From NCBI GenBank assembly GCA_035906055.1, contig JAMIFV010000058.1, forward strand, positions 1 through 39,066: DNA of 39,066 nucleotides, in the 5' to 3' direction. The translations under genes were made by a program, and so were the position numbers. The DNA comes from JAMIFV01 sp035906055 (GTDB taxonomy: Bacteria; Pseudomonadota; Alphaproteobacteria; Rickettsiales; JABCZZ01). The notes beneath the pieces were generated by a model, which was given only the letters and a program-made list of their open reading frames with translations, was not told the DNA's origin and did no database searches. Of this stretch, positions 22,830-30,030 are shown one piece after another. Position 1 is the stretch's first letter; every line of letters begins with the position of its first letter.

Positions 22830-24248
22830 ATGACTCGCTTCAGTAAATACGCATTACTGGCATTAAGCTTTATACTGAGTTTCTATAGCTCGGCCGCCTA
22901 TGCAACATCGATAAATTGTACGCTCAAGGCAATGCCGGAGAACTTTGAGTCTGCCGACCTGGTGATCTCAGGCACAGTGGTCAGCCAGTCGGATATTCCT
23001 CTAAATATAAAACATCACCCCATTATGGAACCGAACGTAGATTCGGTTTTTAAAGTACTGGAAGTATGGAAAGGAGATGTATCGGACACTGTAAATATAA
23101 GTTCACAGCGCCCTAACGGGATGAATTTTGGCAGTTCATTTGCCCAAGGCGGTAGCTATCTTGTATTTGCGCATAAACTCAAAGATGGCTCTTACACATC
23201 GCAAATCAATGCTTGTAACTATACAATGTCACTGGATAAGGCTGAACAGTACATTAAAGACCTTGAGCATTTCAAAGCTACTCAGCAACATTATCCGCCT
23301 ACATGTAAAAGCAGCTCTTTTGAAGACAAACTCGATAATGCCGAATTAGTTGCTTTGGGAACCGTTGAGGCCGCTGAAGAAGTTGATACGCCTGATAGCC
23401 TGTTTGATGGAAAGATACTGTTCCGCCCTACAAAGATATGGAAAGGGAAGGCCCCTGAATCATTCTGGGTTCTAACGCTTGGCAAGCAGTGGCACACTCG
23501 AAATTTTTATAAAGGTATAACGATAAATCTCAGATCAACTACATCTAGCCGCGCATACCTTCTGCTATTTGCCAAACGCTCTAAGCTGGAAAATAGCGGC
23601 GTGCCCTATGAGCAATCAGATTGCTGGGGACTTTTTAGGCTAGGCGATCAGCCGATTGCACGTAGCTCGCCTGACAGAAACCCATACGATCTAGTCAGAA
23701 AGCATTTTGGGGAGTCCATACCGGACTGCAATGGTGAGACCAATGTGTACACTGCAATACGCCACAATCATCCAAACCTACAATGTTTGTTCGCTTCTGC
23801 CGAAAAATCACCGCCTTCAGAGCAGTGGCTCAAGGAAGCAATGCAGATTGCCGTAGCTGCCTGCCATGTTGACGCAACAAAAAAACTTATTAGCTTAGGC
23901 GCGCCAATTAATGAGGCTTACTTGATGATAAGTGCAATTAATTGCGCTTGTTCTCCTGTTTCCCGCGAGCAAACAACTGAGATCGCTGAGCTGCTGCATA
24001 AGACAGGATTTGATATAAACGACAAATCGCTACAGCTAAAAAATGGTACATCACACGTGGATTATATAAAAGAACGCATGAAAGATTATGCCTTACAGAC
24101 AAAGAAAGATGGCATTACCTACGTTGACAACAGGGCTTCTGAACCTACGGCAGTTCGTGCAGCCAGCGCGCTTAAAAATTTAAGCAGCTTGCTAATCCGC
24201 TTGCAAAAGCCAGAAACTGACAAAACTCGTCAATCAACGAAACAATGA
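22830..24248 (+). CDS. Secreted protein with two NTR/TIMP-like modules and an ankyrin-like C-terminus
   Basis: A 472-residue protein with a signal peptide (MTRFSKYALLALSFILSFYS, cleavage near SSAAYA). Module 1 (about 30-145): Cys, ADLVISGTVVSQ, VFKVLEVWKGDVSD, FAQGGSYLVFAHKL, NACNYT. Module 2 (about 155-290): Cys, NAELVALGTVEAA, FRPTKIWKGKAPES, YLLLFAKRS, SDCWGLF. Both follow the bacterial NTR/TIMP-like plan (Cys, G-T-V strand, F.....WKG, YL.(F/Y)A, Cys). The tail (about 320-410) reads like ankyrin repeats: AVAACHVDATKKLISLGAPI and IAELLHKTGFDIND. Codon use and base composition are clearly AT-richer than in neighbours, suggesting transfer. It starts 10 bases after the acyl-CoA dehydrogenase stop, but a functional link is unlikely. 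Function unknown. Confidence 0.65.
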   Translation: MTRFSKYALLALSFILSFYSSAAYATSINCTLKAMPENFESADLVISGTVVSQSDIPLNIKHHPIMEPNVDSVFKVLEVWKGDVSDTVNISSQRPNGMNFGSSFAQGGSYLVFAHKLKDGSYTSQINACNYTMSLDKAEQYIKDLEHFKATQQHYPPTCKSSSFEDKLDNAELVALGTVEAAEEVDTPDSLFDGKILFRPTKIWKGKAPESFWVLTLGKQWHTRNFYKGITINLRSTTSSRAYLLLFAKRSKLENSGVPYEQSDCWGLFRLGDQPIARSSPDRNPYDLVRKHFGESIPDCNGETNVYTAIRHNHPNLQCLFASAEKSPPSEQWLKEAMQIAVAACHVDATKKLISLGAPINEAYLMISAINCACSPVSREQTTEIAELLHKTGFDINDKSLQLKNGTSHVDYIKERMKDYALQTKKDGITYVDNRASEPTAVRAASALKNLSSLLIRLQKPETDKTRQSTKQ

Positions 24249-24317
24249 AGCAATACTTGATGTATGCATCGCTGCACATGGCTCTCACGCTTGTGTTGCA
24301 GTGTTTACTGATTTCAT

Positions 24318-24336
24318 CATCGCATCACATGCGATG
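24318..24336 (+). other. Perfect short inverted repeat in the gap before kamA
   Basis: CATCGCAT-CAC-ATGCGATG, 8-bp arms and 3-base loop, 70 bases after the previous stop codon. No T-run follows directly, so it is either a poor terminator or a protein-binding site. The rest of the 220-base gap is AT-rich with no clear promoter. Confidence 0.35.
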
Positions 24337-24468
24337 TTAGATAGATAAAATTGTTCGCATTTTTTATGCAAATAGTTGTGCAGGATTCACTTTATTCGTG
24401 CATGAAGAAAAAAATTCGCGTATAAACTATTCACTAAGTATCAACAACATGAGCGAGCTTACGCGCGC

Positions 24469-25821
24469 ATGCTAAAAACACAAAGTGAACCTCCGGGTTC
24501 AACGTCTCAGCCCAGTTGCGGGGCCACATATAACTTCCTTAATCCGCCGGCAAAGCCGCTGGCCGCTATTCCTACCCCCTCTGCAAAAACCGCCACTCCC
24601 CACCGTTTTCCCCTCTCCCTCCACTCCCGCGAATTCAAGAAAAAATTCTATCCCGAAGCATCCGTCGCCGAATGGAACGACTGGAAGTGGCAGGTTCGCC
24701 ACCGCATCAAGAACCTCAAGGAACTCTCGCGCATCATCCAGCTTTCTGAAGATGAACGCACCGCAATCGAGTCCCACACCGGCCCGCTGCCGGTAGGCAT
24801 CACCCCGTATTACGCATCGCTGCTCAGCCGTGACAACGCCGAACAGGGCATCCGCCGCACGCATATCCCCGTCAACGGTGAATATTACCAGGCGCCCGGT
24901 GAAGAGCCCGATCCGCTCGGCGAAGATCATGACACCGCAACGCCCGGCCTCGTGCATCGCTACCCTGACCGCGTGCTGTTCCTTACCACCGGGTTCTGCT
25001 CCACCTATTGCCGTTACTGCACGCGCTCACGCATGGTGGGTGAAGCGGGCGGCGAATACACCTTCTCCACGTCGCAGTGGGAGAAGGCCGCGCAGTATAT
25101 TGAAGCGCATCCCGAGATCCGCGACTGCCTGCTTTCCGGCGGCGACCCGCTGACGATTGGCGATGACAAGCTTGAATGGCTGCTTGCGCGCCTGCGCTCC
25201 ATCAAGCATCTCGAATTCCTGCGCATCGGCACCAAAGTGCCCGTAGTGCTGCCGCAACGCATTACCCCGCAGCTCACCCGCATGCTGCGCCGCTACCATC
25301 CGCTATGGATGAGCATCCATTTCACGCACCCCGACGAACTGACGCCGGAAGTGCAGGAAGCCTGCACGCGCCTTGCCGACGCTGGCATCCCGCTTGGCAG
25401 CCAGACCGTGCTGCTCAAGGGCATCAATGACAATGTGGACACGATGAAGACCCTGATGCAGGGCCTGCTGAAAATCCGCGTGCGTCCTTACTACATATAC
25501 CAGTGCGACCCCGTCTCCGGTTCCTCGCATTTCCGCACACCTGTTGAAAAGGGCCTTGAAATCATCCGTGGCCTGCGCGGCCATACCACCGGCTATGCCT
25601 GCCCCACCTTTGTGGTGGATGCCCCCAAGGGCGGCGGCAAGATCCCCCTGCTGCCAGATTATATAGTAGGGCGAGACGGCGACGACCTGCTGCTCACCAA
25701 CTTTGAAGGCGGCACTTACCGCTACCCGGATCCGCAAGGGCGCGTGGGCGTGAGCCAGAACTTCCTGCGCCAGCATAATATGCAGCTTTCGGCTGATATG
25801 GGCCTGTATCATTTGCCCTAG
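24469..25821 (+). CDS. kamA: KamA-family radical SAM aminomutase, probably lysine 2,3-aminomutase
   Basis: Converts L-lysine to L-beta-lysine with SAM, a [4Fe-4S] cluster and PLP. The 450-residue protein has the cluster motif CSTYCRYC (Cys177, 181, 184), SGGDPLT, and the PLP lysine in APKGGGKIPLLPDY (Lys391). The two Asp that hold the lysine side chain in clostridial LAM are present: YQCD (Asp347) and VVDAP (Asp384). In glutamate 2,3-aminomutases they are changed, so lysine is the likely substrate. A roughly 55-residue Pro/Ser-rich N-terminal part is longer than in EpmB, and the C-terminus is full length, so it is not a minimal EpmB. An 8-codon frame at 24449-24475 overlaps its start. Confidence 0.88.
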   Translation: MLKTQSEPPGSTSQPSCGATYNFLNPPAKPLAAIPTPSAKTATPHRFPLSLHSREFKKKFYPEASVAEWNDWKWQVRHRIKNLKELSRIIQLSEDERTAIESHTGPLPVGITPYYASLLSRDNAEQGIRRTHIPVNGEYYQAPGEEPDPLGEDHDTATPGLVHRYPDRVLFLTTGFCSTYCRYCTRSRMVGEAGGEYTFSTSQWEKAAQYIEAHPEIRDCLLSGGDPLTIGDDKLEWLLARLRSIKHLEFLRIGTKVPVVLPQRITPQLTRMLRRYHPLWMSIHFTHPDELTPEVQEACTRLADAGIPLGSQTVLLKGINDNVDTMKTLMQGLLKIRVRPYYIYQCDPVSGSSHFRTPVEKGLEIIRGLRGHTTGYACPTFVVDAPKGGGKIPLLPDYIVGRDGDDLLLTNFEGGTYRYPDPQGRVGVSQNFLRQHNMQLSADMGLYHLP

Positions 25822-25878
25822 GCCTTGCATTTATTAACATTTTGTTTATCATAATTACCCGCACAGGATGAGGGTAAG

Positions 25879-26628
25879 ATGTCGTCTTTCTTTGAAGCGC
25901 TGCGACTGGCAGTAAACCGCGTTGCCGACGGCTACGAAGCCAAGCGGAAGGAGTACCTGCAATCGCCAGAGGCATTTGAACGCGAAACACGCGGCGATAT
26001 AAAATTCACTATCAAAGGTGAGGATCTTTCCAGCACAGCAGTAAAAGCCCTGCCGATGGCATTGGGAACCATGCTTCCCTTACTGATGAAGCAGGAATTT
26101 GAATACACTATTGACCGTGATTATCCCGAAAATGATATCAGGATCCGTATTGATTCCGGGAAAGTTGCGCGGCCCGATATAAACGATTTTCCAGAATTCC
26201 CAAAAGCAGAGATATTAGGTAAACTACGTGCTGCGGAAGCGGAACTTAAAACCGGTTGGTCAAGGCAGCCGGGTTCGGGCGATGCTATCGCTACACGAAT
26301 CGCAACAAGCCAGCCACCATTTCCTGCAGACAGGCACGGCACTCATTCGCTGGTAAAAGAATTTATTCAGGAAGGCGAAGAGCGCCCGCTGGCTGTCACT
26401 TTACTGCACGCACTGGCCAAAAGCGCATTCTCATTCGATGAAGAGACACATATGGACATGTATAAGGAAGGCGCACAGGGACATGTGTTCCCCGGCGATG
26501 TGGGTATTGTAAAAGACGGCAACCGCTGGGTAGTGGCGTTTTCTGCCAATGACAGCCTGGGCCGCAATCCCAAGGCAACGAACGTACTTGACCTGTTGGG
26601 TGTAAATTCCGTTTCCCCCTCACGCTAA
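25879..26628 (+). CDS. Protein of unknown function between kamA and the ATP-grasp genes
   Basis: A 249-residue, mixed-charge protein with no signal peptide or membrane helix. The N-terminus is helical (FEALRLAVNRVADGYEAKRK), then beta-like KFTIKGEDLSSTAVKALPMA and EFEYTIDRDYPENDIRIRID, a Pro/Ser-rich linker around SQPPFPADRHG, and a C-terminal segment DVGIVKDGNRWVVAFSANDS that looks like paired beta strands. No family is recognised. GAGGG is 5-6 bases before the ATG. It lies 57 bases after kamA and 40 bases before the first ATP-grasp gene, all on the same strand, so it could belong to the same transcript. Confidence 0.68.
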   Translation: MSSFFEALRLAVNRVADGYEAKRKEYLQSPEAFERETRGDIKFTIKGEDLSSTAVKALPMALGTMLPLLMKQEFEYTIDRDYPENDIRIRIDSGKVARPDINDFPEFPKAEILGKLRAAEAELKTGWSRQPGSGDAIATRIATSQPPFPADRHGTHSLVKEFIQEGEERPLAVTLLHALAKSAFSFDEETHMDMYKEGAQGHVFPGDVGIVKDGNRWVVAFSANDSLGRNPKATNVLDLLGVNSVSPSR

Positions 26629-26668
26629 GAATGTTGCAAGTTACATAAAAAAACTGCAACCTGCTTCC

Positions 26669-27676
26669 ATGAAAGTCGGAATCACTTACGATCTTAAGGA
26701 TGATTACCTTGCGCTGGGTTTTGATAAGGAAACCTGCGCCGAATTCGACTCCATCGACACCATCGACGCCATTGACGACTTCCTCAGGAGCCGTGGCTTC
26801 ATAACCGAGCGCGTGGGCAATGTGCATGCGCTGGTGAAAGCGCTGGCCGCCGGAAAACGCTGGGACTTCGTATTCAACATCGCCGAGGGCATGTATGGGC
26901 GCGGGCGTGAAGCGCAGGTGCCCGCCCTGCTGGATGCTTACGCAATCCCCTATATTTTCTCCGATCCGCTGGTGCTTTCCCTCACGCTCGATAAAGCCAT
27001 GACCAAGCGTGTGGTGAGGGATGCAGGCGTGCGAACCGCGCAATTTTGGGAATTCCTACTAACAACTAACAACGAACAACCAACAACCGCTTTCCCCCTT
27101 TTCGTGAAACCCAACGCGGACGGCACCGGCAAAGGCATAACCTCGAAGTCGCTGGTAAATAACAAACAGCAGTTGCGTGAAATAGTGGAAGACATCCACG
27201 CACGCTTCAGCCAGTCGGCGCTGGCCGAGCAATATTTAAACGGGCGCGAATTCACCGTGGGCATCACCGGCACGGGTGACATGGCGCGTGCTGTGGCGGT
27301 GATGGAAATCATCTTCAATGAGAATGCCGACCAGTGCGGCTATACGTACGATAACAAACAGCACTATGAAACCCGGGTGAAATACCGGCTTGTGGACGAT
27401 GCGGAAGCGCAGGAAGCCGCGCGCGTGGCGCTGCTGGCATGGCGCGTGCTTGGCTGCCGCGACGGCGGACGCATCGACATCCGTTGCGACGACAAGAACC
27501 AGCCGCATTTCCTCGAAGTGAATCCGCTGGCAGGCCTGCACCCGGTGCTGGGTGATCTCGTGATCCTCTCGCGCCTCGCTGGCATTAGTTATCCCGATTT
27601 GCTGGGACGCATCCTTGATTCCGCGCTCAGCGACCCGACACGTTTCTCCAACCCTGTGAAAGTAGCCTATGCTTAG
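26669..27676 (+). CDS. ATP-grasp ligase, D-Ala-D-Ala ligase-like (ligase 1)
   Basis: A 335-residue protein of the ATP-grasp fold, which joins a carboxylate to an amine by way of an acyl-phosphate. Seen: N-terminal MKVGITYDL, FNIAEGMYGRGREAQVPALL (as in Ddl, binding of the first substrate), PLFVKPNADGTGKGI (ATP-binding lysine), LAEQYLNGREFTVGI, and the metal-binding RIDIRCDD...FLEVNPLAGLHP (Asp, Glu, Asn). True Ddl is encoded in the cell-wall cluster, so a different amide product is likely. Residues 132-140 (TTNNEQPTT) are coded by an AACAAC heptad repeat. Overlaps the next gene by 8 bases. Confidence 0.85.
   Translation: MKVGITYDLKDDYLALGFDKETCAEFDSIDTIDAIDDFLRSRGFITERVGNVHALVKALAAGKRWDFVFNIAEGMYGRGREAQVPALLDAYAIPYIFSDPLVLSLTLDKAMTKRVVRDAGVRTAQFWEFLLTTNNEQPTTAFPLFVKPNADGTGKGITSKSLVNNKQQLREIVEDIHARFSQSALAEQYLNGREFTVGITGTGDMARAVAVMEIIFNENADQCGYTYDNKQHYETRVKYRLVDDAEAQEAARVALLAWRVLGCRDGGRIDIRCDDKNQPHFLEVNPLAGLHPVLGDLVILSRLAGISYPDLLGRILDSALSDPTRFSNPVKVAYA
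27059..27089 (+). repeat. AACAAC heptad repeat inside the first ATP-grasp gene
   Basis: Four near-copies of a 7-base unit (TAACAAC, TAACAAC, GAACAAC, CAACAAC), in frame, giving TTNNEQPTT. Related to the inverted repeat before the aminotransferase gene (37913-37965) and to 36903-36923 in the methyltransferase gene. Confidence 0.6.
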
Positions 27677-28358
27677 CCTTGCAACCGTCTTCAACGAAAA
27701 ACTTCGCGAACACTACCGCACCGCGCCGCTCGACGTGCCCTCGTTCCACCGCCATTACAAGATATGCGACATGAAGGAGTGCAACGGCATCTGCTGCAAC
27801 GGCGGCAGCGGTTTTTACCTGCAGGAAGAAGCCGATACCATCCGCGAACTGGCGGCGAAGCACGGCGATTTCTTTGCCAGACAAGGCGTGCCCCTGCCGG
27901 AAAAGATATTCGATGAAGAAGAGGATGAAGAGACAGGCGAGATTGAGCTTTCCACTAACACGCGCGAATATAAATACCCTGAAGGTTTTGACCTGCCCGC
28001 GCACTTCCCCGCCACTTCCTGCATCTTCAAGCGTCAGGACGGCGCCTGCACCCTGCAGGTGCTCAGCGTTGAACAGGGAAAGCCGAGCTGGTGGTATAAG
28101 CCCGTGGCATGCTGGCTTTTCCCCATCGAGCTGGAACATGGCGGCAAGCCTTACATCCATGTGGCGCATCATTCGACGGATGAATATATCGACGACGAAT
28201 ATCCCGGTTTCGTGGGCTTCACCGGTTGCGGCAAGGAATGCACCAGGGACGGCAAGCCCGCCTACCAGATACTGGAGCGAGAGATCGCCGCGCTTTCGCA
28301 GTGGCTGGAGCGCGACCTGATGACCGAAATCAAAGCTTACACACCGGCAACTGCATGA
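27669..28358 (+). CDS. Cysteine-rich DUF3109/YkgJ-like protein
   Basis: A 229-residue protein with nine Cys, most in metal-site patterns: CDMKECNGICC (Cys33, 38, 42, 43), SCIFKRQDGAC (118, 127), KPVACWLFPIEL (148), and TGCGKEC (187, 191). The order C-x4-C-x3-CC, then C..DG.C, then KP(I/V).C.L(Y/F)PI is that of DUF3109, related to the YkgJ zinc/iron-binding family; an Fe-S or mononuclear metal site is likely, possibly an oxidoreductase. An acidic insertion EEEDEETGEIE is at about 83-93. It overlaps ligase 1 by 8 bases and ligase 2 by 4, a strong sign of shared function in one pathway. Confidence 0.75.
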   Translation: MLSLATVFNEKLREHYRTAPLDVPSFHRHYKICDMKECNGICCNGGSGFYLQEEADTIRELAAKHGDFFARQGVPLPEKIFDEEEDEETGEIELSTNTREYKYPEGFDLPAHFPATSCIFKRQDGACTLQVLSVEQGKPSWWYKPVACWLFPIELEHGGKPYIHVAHHSTDEYIDDEYPGFVGFTGCGKECTRDGKPAYQILEREIAALSQWLERDLMTEIKAYTPATA

Positions 28359-29383
28359 AAAAACCCTCCGCAGTCATTCTGGAATCCACCGTTGAGGCGA
28401 GCTGCCCGCAGGTGGAGATTGATGAGCTGCGCGAAAACAGCGAGGAAATAGGCGCGGCGCTGCGCGAGCTTGGCTACGACGTTACCATTATCCCCTTCTC
28501 GCTCGACCTTGCCGACACACGCGCACAACTGGAGAAGCTTAAACCCGAAGTGGCGTTCAACCTCGTGGATTCCATAGAGGGCAAGGGCAACCTCATTTCC
28601 ATGTCGCCGATGCTGATGGCGCATATCGGTATACCCTGCACGGGCGCCACCGCCGTTGCCACCGCCTCCACCTGCGACAAGCTGCTGACCAAGCAGGTGT
28701 TGCGCGCATGCGCGCTCACAACGCCCGACTGGGTGACCGATAAAGAGATAGCGGCAGCGAACAAGGAGCTCTTCGTGCCCTATATCCTCAAATCCATCAC
28801 CGAGCATGCGTCTTACGGCATGTTCGCCGACTCCGTGGTAGGCGACATCAAAGCCCTGCGCACGCGCTGGCTGGAGCGCAAACAACTGTATGGCAGCGAA
28901 TGGTTCGCGGAAGAATATGTAGACGGGCGCGAGTTCAATCTCTCAGTTATCGGCACGAAGGAAGGCGCGCGCGTGCTGCCCTGCGCCGAGATCGTGTTCA
29001 CCGACGTGTTCCCCAAGGATAAGCCGCGCATCGTGGACTATGCCGCCAAATGGTATGAGAACAGCAACGAATGCAAAGGCACGGTGCGTAATTTCGAGTT
29101 TTGTAAGGAAGACGACGCGCTGCTTGCTGCATTGCAAAAAATCACCCTGCAATGCTGGGACGCGTTCGGCCTCACCGGCTATGCGCGCGTGGATTTTCGT
29201 GTAAACCCGCAAGGTGTGCCTTACGTGCTTGAAGTGAACTCCAACCCCTTCCTCACCGCCAATGAAGGGTTTGGCGCGGCGGCATCACGGCTGGGCTGGA
29301 ACTTCACCGAAGTGGTGCGCCGCATCGTGGCGGAAGCCTATGCACGCGCCGCTAAACCCCTGCCCACTATACTAGCGGCATGA
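28355..29383 (+). CDS. ATP-grasp ligase, D-Ala-D-Ala ligase-like (ligase 2)
   Basis: A 342-residue ATP-grasp protein. Seen: N-terminal KKPSAVILES, FNLVDSIEGKGNLISMSPML (substrate lid), STCDKLLTKQVLRACAL, YILKSITEHASYGM (ATP lysine), WFAEEYVDGREFNLSVIG and the metal-binding VDFRVN...YVLEVNSNPFL. It is clearly a different paralogue from ligase 1, so the two probably act on successive substrates. The frame opens upstream inside the Cys-rich gene, but ATG 28355 overlaps that gene's stop by 4 bases (ATGA) and begins the conserved fold; its own end overlaps the GNAT gene by 4 bases. Confidence 0.85.
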   Translation: MKKPSAVILESTVEASCPQVEIDELRENSEEIGAALRELGYDVTIIPFSLDLADTRAQLEKLKPEVAFNLVDSIEGKGNLISMSPMLMAHIGIPCTGATAVATASTCDKLLTKQVLRACALTTPDWVTDKEIAAANKELFVPYILKSITEHASYGMFADSVVGDIKALRTRWLERKQLYGSEWFAEEYVDGREFNLSVIGTKEGARVLPCAEIVFTDVFPKDKPRIVDYAAKWYENSNECKGTVRNFEFCKEDDALLAALQKITLQCWDAFGLTGYARVDFRVNPQGVPYVLEVNSNPFLTANEGFGAAASRLGWNFTEVVRRIVAEAYARAAKPLPTILAA

Positions 29384-29853
29384 AGCTGCGTACCATAGTC
29401 ACGAAGCAGGATGTAACAGCCATCCGCAACATGGTAGCGGAAGCAGGCGTATTCTCACCGGAAGAAATAGACGTGGCAGAAGAACTGGCACAGGATAGCG
29501 CCACACTGGGCAAGAAATCGCATTACCATTTTTTACTGGCAGACGGGGCAGATGGTTTAGCAGGCTACACTTGTTACGGACGCATTCCGCTCACCGATGA
29601 GCGCTATGACCTTTACTGGATCGTGACCGATGCAAAGCAACTGCGCAAAGGCGTTGCGGCGGAACTCATGCAGCGCACCGAATACGCCGTGCGCAAGCTA
29701 GGCGGCAAAGCCATCTATGCGGAAACGTCTTCCCGCGCTATCTATGCGCCAGCCCAGCGTTTCTATGAAAAAACCGGCTTCACCCTCGCCGCCCGCGTGA
29801 AGGATTTTTATAAAAGCGGTGATGATAAATTACTTTATAGTAAGTTTTTATAG
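29380..29853 (+). CDS. GNAT-family N-acyltransferase
   Basis: A 157-residue GNAT protein. The acetyl-CoA-binding motif A is QLRKGVAAELMQRTEYAVRK (Q/R-x-x-G-x-A), preceded by YDLYWIVTD (strand 4) and followed by AIYAETSSRAIYAPAQRFYEKTGF, the usual motif B region. It would transfer an acetyl or other acyl group to an amine. It is last of four overlapping genes, and with kamA upstream it recalls the aminomutase plus acetyltransferase pair (ablA/ablB) for acetyl-beta-lysine, though AblB is longer and this protein is not evidently AblB. The stop codon is immediately followed by a multi-hairpin repeat. Confidence 0.82.
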   Translation: MKLRTIVTKQDVTAIRNMVAEAGVFSPEEIDVAEELAQDSATLGKKSHYHFLLADGADGLAGYTCYGRIPLTDERYDLYWIVTDAKQLRKGVAAELMQRTEYAVRKLGGKAIYAETSSRAIYAPAQRFYEKTGFTLAARVKDFYKSGDDKLLYSKFL

Positions 29854-30030
29854 GGGGGCGCCCCGCCCCCGCTACCGCTCCCCCTCTAAAGGGGTCGTCG
29901 TAAAGGACTCCTCCGCGAATACGGCACCGAAGTTTATTCCAGTGCGTTGCAATTGGCGTGGAGGAGCTTTATCGCGACGACCCCGCGGGGGAAATTCTGC
30001 GGAGCAGAATTGGGGGAAGCGTTCCCCCCC
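29854..30030 (+). repeat. Multi-hairpin intergenic repeat, copy D (full length)
   Basis: Fills exactly the gap between the GNAT stop codon and the stop codon of convergent rnd. Left hairpin GGGGGCG-CCC-CGCCCCC (29854-29870), CCCCTCTAAAGGGG, GGGGTCGTCG and CTCCTCC boxes, spacer TTTATTCCAGTGCGTTG, then inverted boxes GGAGGAGC and CGACGACCCC, stem-loop ATTCTGC-GGA-GCAGAAT, and right hairpin GGGGGAA-GCG-TTCCCCC (30012-30028). The best copy for deriving the structure. Confidence 0.8.

Noticed and set aside
26669..29383. The two ATP-grasp genes considered as cell-wall Ddl ligases
   Set aside because: No murein-synthesis genes are near, two distinct paralogues overlap with a metalloprotein and a GNAT gene, and the second lacks the typical Ddl N-terminal pattern.
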